A DNA stretch of 64,000 nt from Halomarina oriensis (GTDB lineage Archaea > Halobacteriota > Halobacteria > Halobacteriales > Haloarculaceae), in contig NZ_WSZK01000015.1 in assembly GCF_009791395.1 (NCBI RefSeq), positions 774,344 to 838,343 of the forward strand, read 5' to 3'. A model generated the notes under the pieces. The model was not told where the DNA came from. It worked only from the letters and a program-made list of their open reading frames with translations, and searched no databases. The translations under genes and the position numbers were made by a program. How positions within the stretch are numbered: the stretch's first letter is position 1; each line of letters opens with the position of its first letter. This document shows, piece by piece, positions 39,922 to 48,643 of the stretch.

Positions 39922-40602
39922 TCAGCCGTCGAGTCGCTCGACGTCGCGTTCCCGGCCGCCGACCAGCGCGTCTTCGATGGATCGGACGACCGCCGTCGCG
40001 TCGTCCGGTCCGCCGGCGCTCGCCACACTCCCGACGCTCGCCGGGTCGAACGGGTGGTCGAGCGCCGTGTACACCGCGTCGAGCACGTCGGCGACGTCGG
40101 TGCGCTCGGCGACGACGCAGATGCCGGCAGTGAGCGCCACGCCGCGCTGGACGCGCTGTGCGAGCCCAACGACCTTCCCGTCGGCCTGGATGGAGTGACT
40201 GCCGGGACAGAACGAGTCTGGCGGTTCGCCGGGTCGGGCGTCGACCCCGAGCCCGTCGAGCGCCGCCAGCAGGTCGCGTTCGGCGGCCTCGTAGCGCTCG
40301 TCGATGCCGACACGCATGTCGCCGACCGGTGTCACGCGAGCGAACGCCACCGTCTCGCCGGTGTACGCCACCGCCCGGCCGCCGACGCGGCGTTCCAGGG
40401 GCGGGAAGCCCCGTTCCTCGGCGGCCGCTCGTGCGGCCTCGTACCCGTCGGCGTGGGTATCGCGCCGCCCGAACGCCACCTGTCGATGAGGGGTCCAGAC
40501 GCGGACCGCACCCTCACCGTCGTCACGGACGTCCTCGACGAGCGTCCGCGTCACCGCTCGGTCGGTCTCGGCGTCCGTCGCTCGTCCGCGTACCACGCGC
40601 AT
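39922..40602 (-). CDS. lplA: Lipoate-protein ligase A family protein
   Basis: 226 aa. Biotin/lipoate ligase fold: VWTPHRQVAFGRRDTHADGY, then the family motif ERRVGGRAVAYTGETVAFAR, and later SIQADGKVVGLAQRVQRG with the conserved Lys. Expected to attach lipoate or octanoate to E2/GcvH proteins; haloarchaeal homologues vary and some may be octanoyltransferases. It is 108 bp divergent from the M23-like gene. Confidence 0.85.
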   Translation of the reverse strand: MRVVRGRATDAETDRAVTRTLVEDVRDDGEGAVRVWTPHRQVAFGRRDTHADGYEAARAAAEERGFPPLERRVGGRAVAYTGETVAFARVTPVGDMRVGIDERYEAAERDLLAALDGLGVDARPGEPPDSFCPGSHSIQADGKVVGLAQRVQRGVALTAGICVVAERTDVADVLDAVYTALDHPFDPASVGSVASAGGPDDATAVVRSIEDALVGGRERDVERLDG

Positions 40603-40710
40603 GGGTGTCGGTCGGGTGCGTGTCGGCTAAAGCGGTCCGCTCACCGCGTGGCCGCTCGACCGCTTTCCACTTTCGACGTGGCTAACCCGCCCGCTCCCGT
40701 AGCCCGCCCA

Positions 40711-41592
40711 ATGGCGGTGACGCTGCCCGAGTCGGTGCTCGAACGCTACCCTCGACTGTCCCAGTACAACTCGCCGTACGTCGCCCACGACGCCGGATGC
40801 GCCGTCGACCTCTACCCCGAAACCGGTCCCCGGCGGGCGGTCGCCGCGCCCTCGCCCGTCGCGGGTGAGGTGCTCGACACCCGCTCGGTGCGCGCCCCTC
40901 CCAAACCCTACGCCGCCGAGCAGGACCACCTGCTCCTCGTCGAACTGGCCGACGACTCCCCTATCGACGCGCCACCGGGGACCGTCGCCCGACTGCTCCA
41001 CGTCGACCCCGCAGTCGAGGCGGGCGACCACGTCGCGGTGGGCGACTCGCTCGGGACGCTGGTCCGCGCGGGCTTCTTCGCACCGTGGGTCGACAACCAC
41101 ATCCACCTCGGCTTTCGCGCCCCCGACGCGAACCCGTACCGGGCCTCGGGGTCGATGCCCATCGCCCTCGACTGCGACCCGCTGGCACTCGACTGGGACG
41201 GGACGGGCACGGTCCGCGAGGCCGGTGGGACCTCCGTCGTCCTCGACTCACCTGTTCACCCCGAGCCTGGCCGGTTCGCCGGCATCGCCTCGGAGACGGG
41301 TGGGGTCCTCGACGGTGGCCTCGTCCACTACGACGGCGGCGGGGTTCACGGCGCGGCCGACGGCCCCGTGACGCTCCTCGGCCGCGAGGTGGGCGTCGCC
41401 GAGGACGGGACCGTCGCCTGGAACGGTCTCGCGGTGTTCGTCGACGACGACCGCGTCACGGGCCTGTCGCTGTTCCTCGCCCGCGACGACGGCTTCGGCG
41501 CGAAGGTCGTCTGTCCGGGCCACACCCTCGCCGTCGGCGACGTGGTTCGGGTGACGCTCGAACCCACCGACGACCCGACCGTTCTGGGCTGA
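40711..41592 (+). CDS. M23/duplicated-hybrid-motif-like protein
   Basis: 293 aa. RRAVAAPSPVAGEVLDTRSV, then RLLHVDPAVEAGDHVAVGDS and DNHIHLGFRAPDANPYRAS follow the pattern of the duplicated hybrid motif shared by M23/LytM peptidases and lipoyl-like beta barrels: G-x-V turns, VxxGDxLG, and a late HxHLGF. The upstream zinc ligand pattern HxxxD is not clear, so peptidase activity is unproven. It sits beside a lipoate ligase. No signal peptide. Second half (residues 170-290) is a separate beta-rich domain. Confidence 0.75.
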   Translation: MAVTLPESVLERYPRLSQYNSPYVAHDAGCAVDLYPETGPRRAVAAPSPVAGEVLDTRSVRAPPKPYAAEQDHLLLVELADDSPIDAPPGTVARLLHVDPAVEAGDHVAVGDSLGTLVRAGFFAPWVDNHIHLGFRAPDANPYRASGSMPIALDCDPLALDWDGTGTVREAGGTSVVLDSPVHPEPGRFAGIASETGGVLDGGLVHYDGGGVHGAADGPVTLLGREVGVAEDGTVAWNGLAVFVDDDRVTGLSLFLARDDGFGAKVVCPGHTLAVGDVVRVTLEPTDDPTVLG

Positions 41593-41595
41593 ACG

Positions 41596-42048
41596 CTACT
41601 CGGCCCGCTCGCGGTGGGCGGTTCTCGCCTGCTGGTACCGTTCGTCGTCTTCGACCATCCCCCACCACACCTCGTAGACGAGCGCCGCCTCGCGCTTGTC
41701 GTGGTCGGCCCAGTGTTCGGGGTCGCGTTCTTCCCCCGCTACGTACTTCCGCCCGCCCGGATACCGCGCGTAGCGCATCGCTCTGGTGTAGCCCATCTGG
41801 AGGTACTTCCGCGCCATGTCCATCCCGACGAACTCCTCGCGCTCGCGGTACTCGCGGAACCGTTCGTAGATGGCCTCGCCGGCCTCGTCGGCGGTCTCGC
41901 GGTCGGCGTACCCCCACAGCGGGAGGAGTTCGGACTTGTACGGTTCGACCTTGAACACGCCCTCCTCGCCGCGGCCCACGTCGTACTGCTCGGGGTGTGT
42001 GCGGAAGTCCACGTCGTACTCGGGACCGCCGTCGTCGCCGTCGCTCAT
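41596..42048 (-). CDS. DUF4385-family protein
   Basis: 150 aa. Strong family pattern: YDVGRGEEGVFKVEPYKSEL, LPLWGYADRETADEAGEAIY, EEFVGMDMARKYLQMGYTRA, MRYARYPGGRKY. The family occurs in bacteria and archaea; its function is unknown to me. It ends 4 bases from the convergent M23-like gene. Confidence 0.9.
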   Translation of the reverse strand: MSDGDDGGPEYDVDFRTHPEQYDVGRGEEGVFKVEPYKSELLPLWGYADRETADEAGEAIYERFREYREREEFVGMDMARKYLQMGYTRAMRYARYPGGRKYVAGEERDPEHWADHDKREAALVYEVWWGMVEDDERYQQARTAHRERAE

Positions 42049-42315
42049 GCGGTTCGTCGGTTCGCACGCCGGTCCGGTGAACCTGTGGCTGGCGAGGTGA
42101 GTGGCAGGCCACCGAGGCCGTCGGGTGAGACACGTCGGAGTGACGGCTCTCGGTCGCCGAACTGGTCGCGGCCACGCGACGAGCGTGATGATTGGGTCGG
42201 GGGGCCCGTCGCGTCGTCCGCATCGGAGAGGACCACCGTCGAACGCACGAGGCTCACGGCTACGCCTATCGGTTCGGTCCCGCGACGCGTCGACAGCTGT
42301 AGCCGTGTGGCTGGT

Positions 42316-43362
42316 TCACACCCGCAGTCGGGCCTCGGGCATCGACAGGAACGCCGTCTCGTACCCCTCGTGGCGGGCGACCTGTGGCGGCGTCAGCGTC
42401 TCGACGACGAGTTCGTCGCCGCCGTCGAGCGTCGGCACCGCCGTCCCGTAGTGGTAGCCGAGGTCCGGGTCCAGCGTCCGCGTGAGGATGCTGTCGAACA
42501 CCGCCGCTCCGCCACGCTCGACGGTCGCCCGGAGCCCCATCGACGGGAGGACGAGACGGTTGTACGGCGTCGCCGCGACGACGGCGAGGTACCGGTCGGC
42601 GTCGAACCGCGCGGCGTCGTCGCCGGTCAGGAGGTAGCCGGTCAGTCGGGCGTCCGCGGTGGTCGTCTCGTCGAGGACGGTCCACGAGGGCTTCGGGTCG
42701 GGAGCGACGGCAGCCGGCACCGACGGACTCTCGGGGAGCGAGAGCGCACCGTGTTCGCCGGCCCGTTCGGTCCGTACCACGCCGAGCGCGTCGCGTGCCG
42801 CCCGTGTGTACTCGACGGTGAACGTGTGGCTGGCCGGGTCGCCGAACCGTCCCTCGAAGGCTCCGGTCCGGCGGAGTCGGAGGCCGCCGACCGCGACGGT
42901 GACGTCGTACGCGTCGTCGGCCGGGAGTGCGACGTTGTCGCCGTAGTGAAAGCCCATCGACTGCGAGGCCATCGCGTAGACGGCCTCCTCGGCGACCAGT
43001 TCGCCGTCGCGTTCGACCTCGACGGTCAGACCGATTTCGGGGCAGACGACGCCCGTCTCGCGGTCCCACGCGAGCGCCAGCAGGTGGACCGAGTCCTCGG
43101 GGTCGGCGTCGCGCAGGTACGTCTCCTCGCCGACGACCTCCCAGAACCGGACGGGGTGGCTGTAGAGCAGGCCGACGCGGAACGGTCCCGCGTCGGCGAC
43201 GCCGACGAGTACCATCTCGAACCGGGCCGGCGGCCGGTAGACGCCGCTCGGCGGGGCCTCGACGCGCGGCGGGAGCGTGTCGCTCTCGCTCGCACCGGGG
43301 CCGAGACAGCCGCTTCCGACCGCGAGACCGGTCGCCGTAGCGAGGAACGTCCGACGGCGCAT
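42316..43362 (-). CDS. Tat lipoprotein with a duplicated GxHYG domain
   Basis: 348 aa. Tat-lipoprotein signal MRRRTFLATATGLAVGSGC (C19). Two beta-sandwich-like halves each carry the same short motif, GFHYG (137-141) and GYHYG (302-306), each followed by a valine-rich strand. Half 1 also has CPEI in VVCPEIGLTVEVERDG. Repeated His-Tyr-Gly in exported domains recalls iron/copper-binding periplasmic proteins (P19/Tp34 type), but I cannot confirm homology. Start codons of this gene and of halocyanin are only 22 bp apart and divergent. Confidence 0.8.
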   Translation of the reverse strand: MRRRTFLATATGLAVGSGCLGPGASESDTLPPRVEAPPSGVYRPPARFEMVLVGVADAGPFRVGLLYSHPVRFWEVVGEETYLRDADPEDSVHLLALAWDRETGVVCPEIGLTVEVERDGELVAEEAVYAMASQSMGFHYGDNVALPADDAYDVTVAVGGLRLRRTGAFEGRFGDPASHTFTVEYTRAARDALGVVRTERAGEHGALSLPESPSVPAAVAPDPKPSWTVLDETTTADARLTGYLLTGDDAARFDADRYLAVVAATPYNRLVLPSMGLRATVERGGAAVFDSILTRTLDPDLGYHYGTAVPTLDGGDELVVETLTPPQVARHEGYETAFLSMPEARLRV

Positions 43363-43384
43363 ACAGTTAAGAGGGAACTGTCGG

Positions 43385-43891
43385 ATGATATGGATTGTGC
43401 AGCCTCCAGCGTCCTCCAGCACCGTCCGACCCGCACGGCGACGACCGACCAGACGAGCGTTCCTCGCGGTCGCCGCGGGGTCGCTGGCGGTCGGTACCGG
43501 CTGTCTGAACGACGGTAGTGGCGGCAGCGGCGGCGAGGGCTACGGCGACTGGTTCGACGACGTGGACAACCACGACGGAGCGGTCGACCGGACCGGCCAG
43601 TCCGAGACCAGCGTCGCCGTCGGCGCGGAGGACGGCCTCGCGTTCGCGCCCGCCGCCATCGAGGTCGACCCCGGTACGACCGTCGTCTGGGAGTGGACCG
43701 GGCGGGGCGGCGGGCACAACGTCGTCGAACGCGACGACGCGTTCTCCAGCCCGCTCCTCCAGGCCGAAGGCGAGACGTGGTCCTACACCTTCGAGGAGGT
43801 GGGTGTGTTCCCGTACTTCTGTGACCCCCACCGGACACTCGGGATGAAAGGCGGCGTCGACGTCGTCGGCGGGGCCGACGGCGACGGCTGA
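43385..43891 (+). CDS. Halocyanin (blue copper lipoprotein)
   Basis: 168 aa. Twin-arginine segment RRRPTRRAFLAVAAGSLAVG and lipobox ending at C40. The cupredoxin domain starts near SETSVAVGAEDGLAFAPAAI. Copper ligands: His in GGGHNVVE, then FCDPHRTLGMKG (Cys, His, Met), the classical type I site. It carries electrons outside the cell membrane between respiratory or denitrification complexes. N-terminal 14 residues before the RR are uncertain; the ATG at 43385 is the first in frame after the divergent gene. Confidence 0.93.
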   Translation: MIWIVQPPASSSTVRPARRRPTRRAFLAVAAGSLAVGTGCLNDGSGGSGGEGYGDWFDDVDNHDGAVDRTGQSETSVAVGAEDGLAFAPAAIEVDPGTTVVWEWTGRGGGHNVVERDDAFSSPLLQAEGETWSYTFEEVGVFPYFCDPHRTLGMKGGVDVVGGADGDG

Positions 43892-43987
43892 CACCACCAC
43901 GCGACCGGGAGCGGCCCCCGGCGGAGCGTTTAAGCCCGGCTGCTCCAACGATAGTGTCATGTTATCAACCAACATGGGTGGTGGGTC

Positions 43988-45277
43988 GTGACGCCGCGGC
44001 GTCGTGACCTGCTGCGGGCGATGGGGGCGGCCGGTGCCGTCGGTGTGGCGGGCGTCCTCGGCGGACAGTTCGTCGGGGACGCCGCCTCGCAGGCCGAGCA
44101 GTCGGGCGGGCAGTACCCTGCTGGCCAGCCACCGCGTGGCGAGCCACGTGCCTACGAGGACTACACCGTCCACGAGGTGCCGAGCCAGTACGACACCGTC
44201 CAGGCGGCCGTCGAGGCGGCGGCCCCGGAGGACCTCGTGCTGGTCGAACCGGGCGTCTACCGCGAAGCCGTCGAGGTGACCGACACGCCACGGCTGACGA
44301 TTCGGGGCACCGACCGAAACGACGTGGTCCTCGACGGCGAGTTCAAACGCGAGGACGGCGTCCTCGTCACCGTCGACGACGTGGTCGTCGAGAACCTCAC
44401 GGCGCGTCACTACGTCCGCAACGGCTTCTTCTGGTCGTCGGTGTCGGGGTGGCGGGGGTCGTACCTCACCGCCTACAACAACCAGGTCTACGGCATCTAC
44501 AACATCGCCAGTCAGCACGGTCGCTACGACAACTGCTACGCCTCGGGTCACACCGACTCGGGGTTCTACATCGGCCAGTGCAAACCCTGTCACGCCGTCA
44601 TCGAGCACGTCCGCTCGGAGCACAACGCCATCGGCTACTCCGGGACGAACGCGGGGGGCTACCTCACCGTCCGGGACTCCGTCTGGCGGAACAACATGGG
44701 CGGCATCGTCCCGAACTCGCTGGACAGCGAGGCCGACCCGCCACAGGACAGCGCCCGCATCGAGAACAACCTCGTCGAGTCGAACAACAACGCCGACGCG
44801 CCCGACGAGTCGTTCGGCTACGCCGCGTTCGGCACGGGCATCAACGTCGCCGGCGGCATCAACAACGAGGTGGTGGGCAACACCGTCCGCGACCACGCCA
44901 ACTTCGGTATCGTCGCCGTCCCGATGATAGACGAGAACCTCTACCCGCCGCGCGGGAACCGCTTCGTCGACAACGACGTCTCCGGGTCGGGGCGGGCGGA
45001 CCTGGCCATCGGTGCACCCGAGGACGGTGGCAACGTCTTCGAGGACAACGTCGCCGGGTCGTCCCGGCCCGGCGGCCTCGACGGCGGGACGCGACTGGTC
45101 GGCGGCGACCCGTGGGTGACGATGGTCCTGTTCGAGCAGTTCACACAGCTCGACCGTGGGGAGGCCCCACGTGGCGACTGGCGCAACGCCCCGGAACCGC
45201 CGTTCGCCGAACTGGAGAGCATGCCGAACGCGCGGGACGCACCGCCCCGCGAGGCGGTCCGCCGAGGTGAGTCGTGA
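43988..45277 (+). CDS. Tat-exported parallel beta-helix protein (NosD-like)
   Basis: 429 aa from GTG. The Tat signal is TPRRRDLLRAMGAAGAVGVA. From residue about 60 the chain shows repeated beta-helix coils: VEPGVYREAVEVTDTPRLTI, VTVDDVVVENLTARHYVRNG, VRDSVWRNNMGGIVPNSLDS, NNEVVGNTVRDHANFGIVAV and NRFVDNDVSGSGRADLAI. The N-N-x-V/I ladder is of NosD/pectin-lyase type. A pair CKPC (GFYIGQCKPCHAVIEHV) lies in one coil. NosD proteins help build copper sites of N2O reductase; here there is halocyanin next door but no nosZ, nosF or nosY. Stop overlaps the next ATG. Confidence 0.85.
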   Translation: MTPRRRDLLRAMGAAGAVGVAGVLGGQFVGDAASQAEQSGGQYPAGQPPRGEPRAYEDYTVHEVPSQYDTVQAAVEAAAPEDLVLVEPGVYREAVEVTDTPRLTIRGTDRNDVVLDGEFKREDGVLVTVDDVVVENLTARHYVRNGFFWSSVSGWRGSYLTAYNNQVYGIYNIASQHGRYDNCYASGHTDSGFYIGQCKPCHAVIEHVRSEHNAIGYSGTNAGGYLTVRDSVWRNNMGGIVPNSLDSEADPPQDSARIENNLVESNNNADAPDESFGYAAFGTGINVAGGINNEVVGNTVRDHANFGIVAVPMIDENLYPPRGNRFVDNDVSGSGRADLAIGAPEDGGNVFEDNVAGSSRPGGLDGGTRLVGGDPWVTMVLFEQFTQLDRGEAPRGDWRNAPEPPFAELESMPNARDAPPREAVRRGES

Positions 45278-45720
45278 TGTCGACGACGGACGCGCTGCGA
45301 GAGCGCTTCGGGGCCGCGTTCGGGGCGTCTCACGACGCCGTCACCACGGGGGTGGTCGTCGCGTTCGCGCTCGTCCTGAGCGTCTTCGCGGCGTGGGTCC
45401 TCGCCGACCTGCTCCCCCGTGTGCTGACGTTCGTCCTCGGCGTCCTCGGGTTCGGGGGAGTGCTCTACGGTCGAGCGTCGCGGCGTGCGGTGACGGCGAC
45501 GGGACTGTACGCCCTCGCCGCACTCGTCGCCGCGATTCCGGTCGTCTACGAACTCGTCCTCGCGCTCTCGACGGCCGCCCCGCTCGTGCACCTCCTCTCG
45601 GTGACGGACCTGCTGTTCGTCGGCCTGTTCTGGGTGGTCGCGCTGGTTCCCGCGGCGGTCGGTTATCGAGTCGCTTCGGGGCCGTTCCTCCCGCGGTTTC
45701 GCCGGGCAGTGGGGCGCTGA
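45277..45720 (+). CDS. Four-helix membrane protein
   Basis: 147 aa. Four hydrophobic stretches (GVVVAFALVLSVFAAWVLAD; VLTFVLGVLGFGGVLYG; ATGLYALAALVAAIPVVYEL; LLFVGLFWVVALVPAAVGYR). The ATG overlaps the beta-helix stop, so it belongs to the same operon. Could be a membrane partner of the exported metal-type proteins; no family recognised. Confidence 0.8.
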   Translation: MSTTDALRERFGAAFGASHDAVTTGVVVAFALVLSVFAAWVLADLLPRVLTFVLGVLGFGGVLYGRASRRAVTATGLYALAALVAAIPVVYELVLALSTAAPLVHLLSVTDLLFVGLFWVVALVPAAVGYRVASGPFLPRFRRAVGR

Positions 45721-45783
45721 GCGCCACAGCGCGACTTCCCGGTGGACCGCTGCCTACAAGCGCGTCCTCACTCGACAGGGGAT

Positions 45784-46257
45784 ATGACCGACGACCACCT
45801 CCCGCCGGAGGCACAGGCGATGCTCCAGCAGTTCATCGAGCAGGAACACGGCTACCTGTCGTGGCTCGGGACCACCGTCGAGGAGTTCACCTACGACACC
45901 ATCACGCTCGCGGTGCCGTTCGACGAGAAACTCACCAACCCCACCTCGCCACCGACGATGCACGGCGGTATCGCGGCGACGCTCGTCGACACCGCCGGCG
46001 GCCTCGCACTGCGCCCGTCGCTCGACGACCCGATGCAGGGCGGCGTGGCGACCATCAACCTCAACGTCAACTACCTCCGACGGGCAGCGGGCGACATGAC
46101 CGCCCACGCCGAGGTCATCCGTGCTGGTGGTTCCGTCGGCGTGAGCCAGGTGACGGTGACGAGCGAGGTGCCGGGAGACCGGGACGCGGAGCGGTCCGGG
46201 CGTAGCGAGAAACCGGTCGCCGTCGGGCAGGGCGCGTACCGCCTGTTTCGGGGCTGA
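45784..46257 (+). CDS. PaaI/YigI-type hotdog thioesterase
   Basis: 157 aa. Single hotdog domain: TNPTSPPTMHGGIAATLVDT (HGG motif, catalytic Asp in TLVDTAGG), INLNVNYLRRAAGDMTAHAE and VGVSQVTVTSEV. Acyl-CoA thioesterase of the PaaI family. It has a charged insert EVPGDRDAERSGRSEKPV before the last strand. The ATG at 45784 is preferred to an upstream in-frame ATG that lies in non-coding sequence. Confidence 0.9.
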   Translation: MTDDHLPPEAQAMLQQFIEQEHGYLSWLGTTVEEFTYDTITLAVPFDEKLTNPTSPPTMHGGIAATLVDTAGGLALRPSLDDPMQGGVATINLNVNYLRRAAGDMTAHAEVIRAGGSVGVSQVTVTSEVPGDRDAERSGRSEKPVAVGQGAYRLFRG

Positions 46258-46260
46258 GGC

Positions 46261-46833
46261 CTACTCGAAGTCGACGTCCGCGTGCTCGACCACCTCGCCG
46301 AACAGCCAGTCGGCGTGCTCCAGCGCGTACTCCCTGTGGTCGGCTTCGAGCGCGCCGATGGCGTCTTCGACGAGCATCGGTCGGAAGTCACGGAGACCGG
46401 CGCTCCCGGCGGTGTGGAGGACGCAGACGTTCGCCAGCGTCCCACAGAGCAGGAGGTTCTCGATGCCCCGAGCGCGAAGCCACCCCTCCAACTGGGTGTC
46501 GTAGAACGCGTCGTAGGTGTGTTTCTCGACGACGAGGTCCGCCTCGCGCACGTCGAGTGGGTCGTGGAGTTCGGCGTCCCACGTCCCCTCGACGACGTGT
46601 TCGCCCCAGCGCTCGAACTCGTCGTAGTAGTGGTTGTCCTCGAACTGCTCGGGCGGGTGGACGTCGCGGGTGTAGACGACGCGGCCACCGGCCTCCCGGA
46701 CGCGCGCGACGAGGTCGGTGACGGGGTCGAGCGCCTCCTCGCTGCCCGGCGCGTAGAGACTGCCGTCGGGGTGACAGAAGCCGTTCTGCATGTCGACGAC
46801 GACGACGGCCGTCGTGATTGGGTCGAGCGTCAC
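46261..46833 (-). CDS. Isochorismatase/nicotinamidase-family hydrolase
   Basis: 190 aa, GTG start. Catalytic triad visible: Asp in AVVVVDMQNGFCHPDGS, Lys in VVEKHTYDAF, Cys in GTLANVCVLHTAGSAG. The cis-peptide TLANVC is intact. NAD salvage nicotinamidase is a reasonable guess because a nicotinate phosphoribosyltransferase lies 4 kb away, but the family also hydrolyses isochorismate and ureidoacrylate. Confidence 0.85.
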   Translation of the reverse strand: MTLDPITTAVVVVDMQNGFCHPDGSLYAPGSEEALDPVTDLVARVREAGGRVVYTRDVHPPEQFEDNHYYDEFERWGEHVVEGTWDAELHDPLDVREADLVVEKHTYDAFYDTQLEGWLRARGIENLLLCGTLANVCVLHTAGSAGLRDFRPMLVEDAIGALEADHREYALEHADWLFGEVVEHADVDFE

Positions 46834-46912
46834 ACTCGACGTCCGACCGCCGTGGGAAAAACAGTCACGACGACAACATGGGTTTCATTGTCAGTGCCCG
46901 TGTACGGGTGGT

Positions 46913-48640
46913 ATGCGACGCCCTGTACTACTCGCGGTGGTCCTCGCGGTGCTGACGCTGTCGGCACCCGTCGCGGCCGCCGTCCCCGGGTCGGTCCCCG
47001 TACTGGACGCTTCGACCGACTCGACGCTCGAATCGGCACAAGAGGGAGCTCCGGCCGACCCCGAGACCGACGTCCTCGGCTGGGAGAACGGCTACTGGTA
47101 CAACGAGAGCATCGACGTGGACCCCAGCGACGGCCTGAACGACGAGGAACTCGACAAGGTGGTCGCCCGGTCGATGGCCCGCGTCGAGGAGGTCCGGGGC
47201 CTGGAGTTCGAACGGACGGTCCCGGTCGAGATATACACCCGTGAACAGCTCCAGCAGGAACTCAGCCAGGGGTCGAGCAACGTCTCGGCCGACCAGCGCC
47301 TCCACCAGAACGTGAAGTACGAGGCGACGTTCATGGTCGGTGAGTCGACCGACGCCGTCGGCGTCCAGCAGTCCAACCAGGGGGCGTCCGTCGGCGGCTA
47401 CTACAGTCCCGCCGCCGAGCGCATCGTCGTCGTCTCGGAGAACGCCGAGTCGCCACAACTCGACGAGATAACGCTCTCCCAGGAGCTGTTCCACGCCCTC
47501 CAGGACCAGCAGTTCGACATCGGGTCGTACAACCAGTCCACCCGCGAGAAGCACAACGCCATCGACGGCATCGTCGAGGGCGACGGCAACTACGTGGACT
47601 ACCTCTACCAGCAGCGCTGTGAACTGCCCGACGACGACCCGAACGCCTGGGGCGACTGTCTGGCCGACAGTCCCGCGTCCGGGTCGGGCGACCAGGCCAC
47701 CGGCCAGAGCAGCCTGAACCTCGGGCTCTACCTCGTCGTCTACCAGCCGTACAGCGACGGCCCGGCGTTCGTCCGCACCATCCACGAACAGCAGGGCTGG
47801 GAGGCGGTCAACGCCATCTACGAGAACCCGCCCGCGTCGACCGAACAGACCATCCACCCCGAACTGTACGGCGAGGACGCGCCCACCGAGGTGACCATCG
47901 AGGACCGCTCGGACGACCGCTGGAACGTCCTCGAACTGGAGGGCGGTGTGGACTACGCCGAGTTCGGTGAGGGAGGTATCGCCTCGATGTTCATCTACCC
48001 GACGTACGCTTCAGAGGGGCAGGGCGGCCTGCTCGCACCCCAGGAGTTCCTCAACCTCAACGAGACGAACCAGGTCGACTCGTTCGACCCCATCAACTAC
48101 AATCAGTCGTGGTCGAACGGCTGGGACGGTGACAAACTGCTGCCGTACGTCGCCGACGACGCCGGGACGAACGAGACGGGCTACGTCTGGAAGATGCACT
48201 GGGACTCCCCCGAGGAGGCCCAGGAGTTCCGGAGCGGCTACGAACGACTGCTCGGCTTCCACGGCGCGACGCAGGTCGGTCAGGACACCTACGTCGTCGA
48301 ACAGGGCGAGTTCGCCGACGCGTTCCACGTCACCGTCGAGGGGAACACGACGACCATCGTCAACGCCCCGACGGTCGAGGACCTCTCGGGCGTCGACGGC
48401 AGCGTCGAGGTTCAGGAGGTCCAGAGCGGGCAGAACGGAACGACCACCGCCGGCACGAACGGCGGGACGACCGCCACCGAGGGTGGTTCGACGGGCGACA
48501 CCGCGACCGGCGGCACGTCGAACGACTCGGTTCCGGCGACTGGCGACGACGGGACGACCGCCGAGACCGGGCCCGGGTTCGGTGTCGTCGTCGCACTCGT
48601 CGCACTGCTCGCCGTCGCCCTCCTCGCGCGGCGCGAGTAG
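46913..48640 (+). CDS. Hvo_1808-type surface protein, PGF-CTERM, no zinc His
   Basis: 575 aa. Sec signal (LLAVVLAVLTLSAPVAAAVP) and a C-terminal PGF-CTERM anchor (GPGFGVVVALVALLAVALLA then RRE), processed by archaeosortase with lipid attachment. The body is co-linear with the next gene. Where the sister has HELLH, this protein has QELFH (190-194) plus EGDGNY (222-227), so the first zinc-binding histidine is missing. A threonine/glycine stalk precedes the anchor. Several N-x-S/T sequons. Coupled tightly to the downstream gene (3 bp). Confidence 0.88.
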   Translation: MRRPVLLAVVLAVLTLSAPVAAAVPGSVPVLDASTDSTLESAQEGAPADPETDVLGWENGYWYNESIDVDPSDGLNDEELDKVVARSMARVEEVRGLEFERTVPVEIYTREQLQQELSQGSSNVSADQRLHQNVKYEATFMVGESTDAVGVQQSNQGASVGGYYSPAAERIVVVSENAESPQLDEITLSQELFHALQDQQFDIGSYNQSTREKHNAIDGIVEGDGNYVDYLYQQRCELPDDDPNAWGDCLADSPASGSGDQATGQSSLNLGLYLVVYQPYSDGPAFVRTIHEQQGWEAVNAIYENPPASTEQTIHPELYGEDAPTEVTIEDRSDDRWNVLELEGGVDYAEFGEGGIASMFIYPTYASEGQGGLLAPQEFLNLNETNQVDSFDPINYNQSWSNGWDGDKLLPYVADDAGTNETGYVWKMHWDSPEEAQEFRSGYERLLGFHGATQVGQDTYVVEQGEFADAFHVTVEGNTTTIVNAPTVEDLSGVDGSVEVQEVQSGQNGTTTAGTNGGTTATEGGSTGDTATGGTSNDSVPATGDDGTTAETGPGFGVVVALVALLAVALLARRE

Positions 48641-48643
48641 TCG

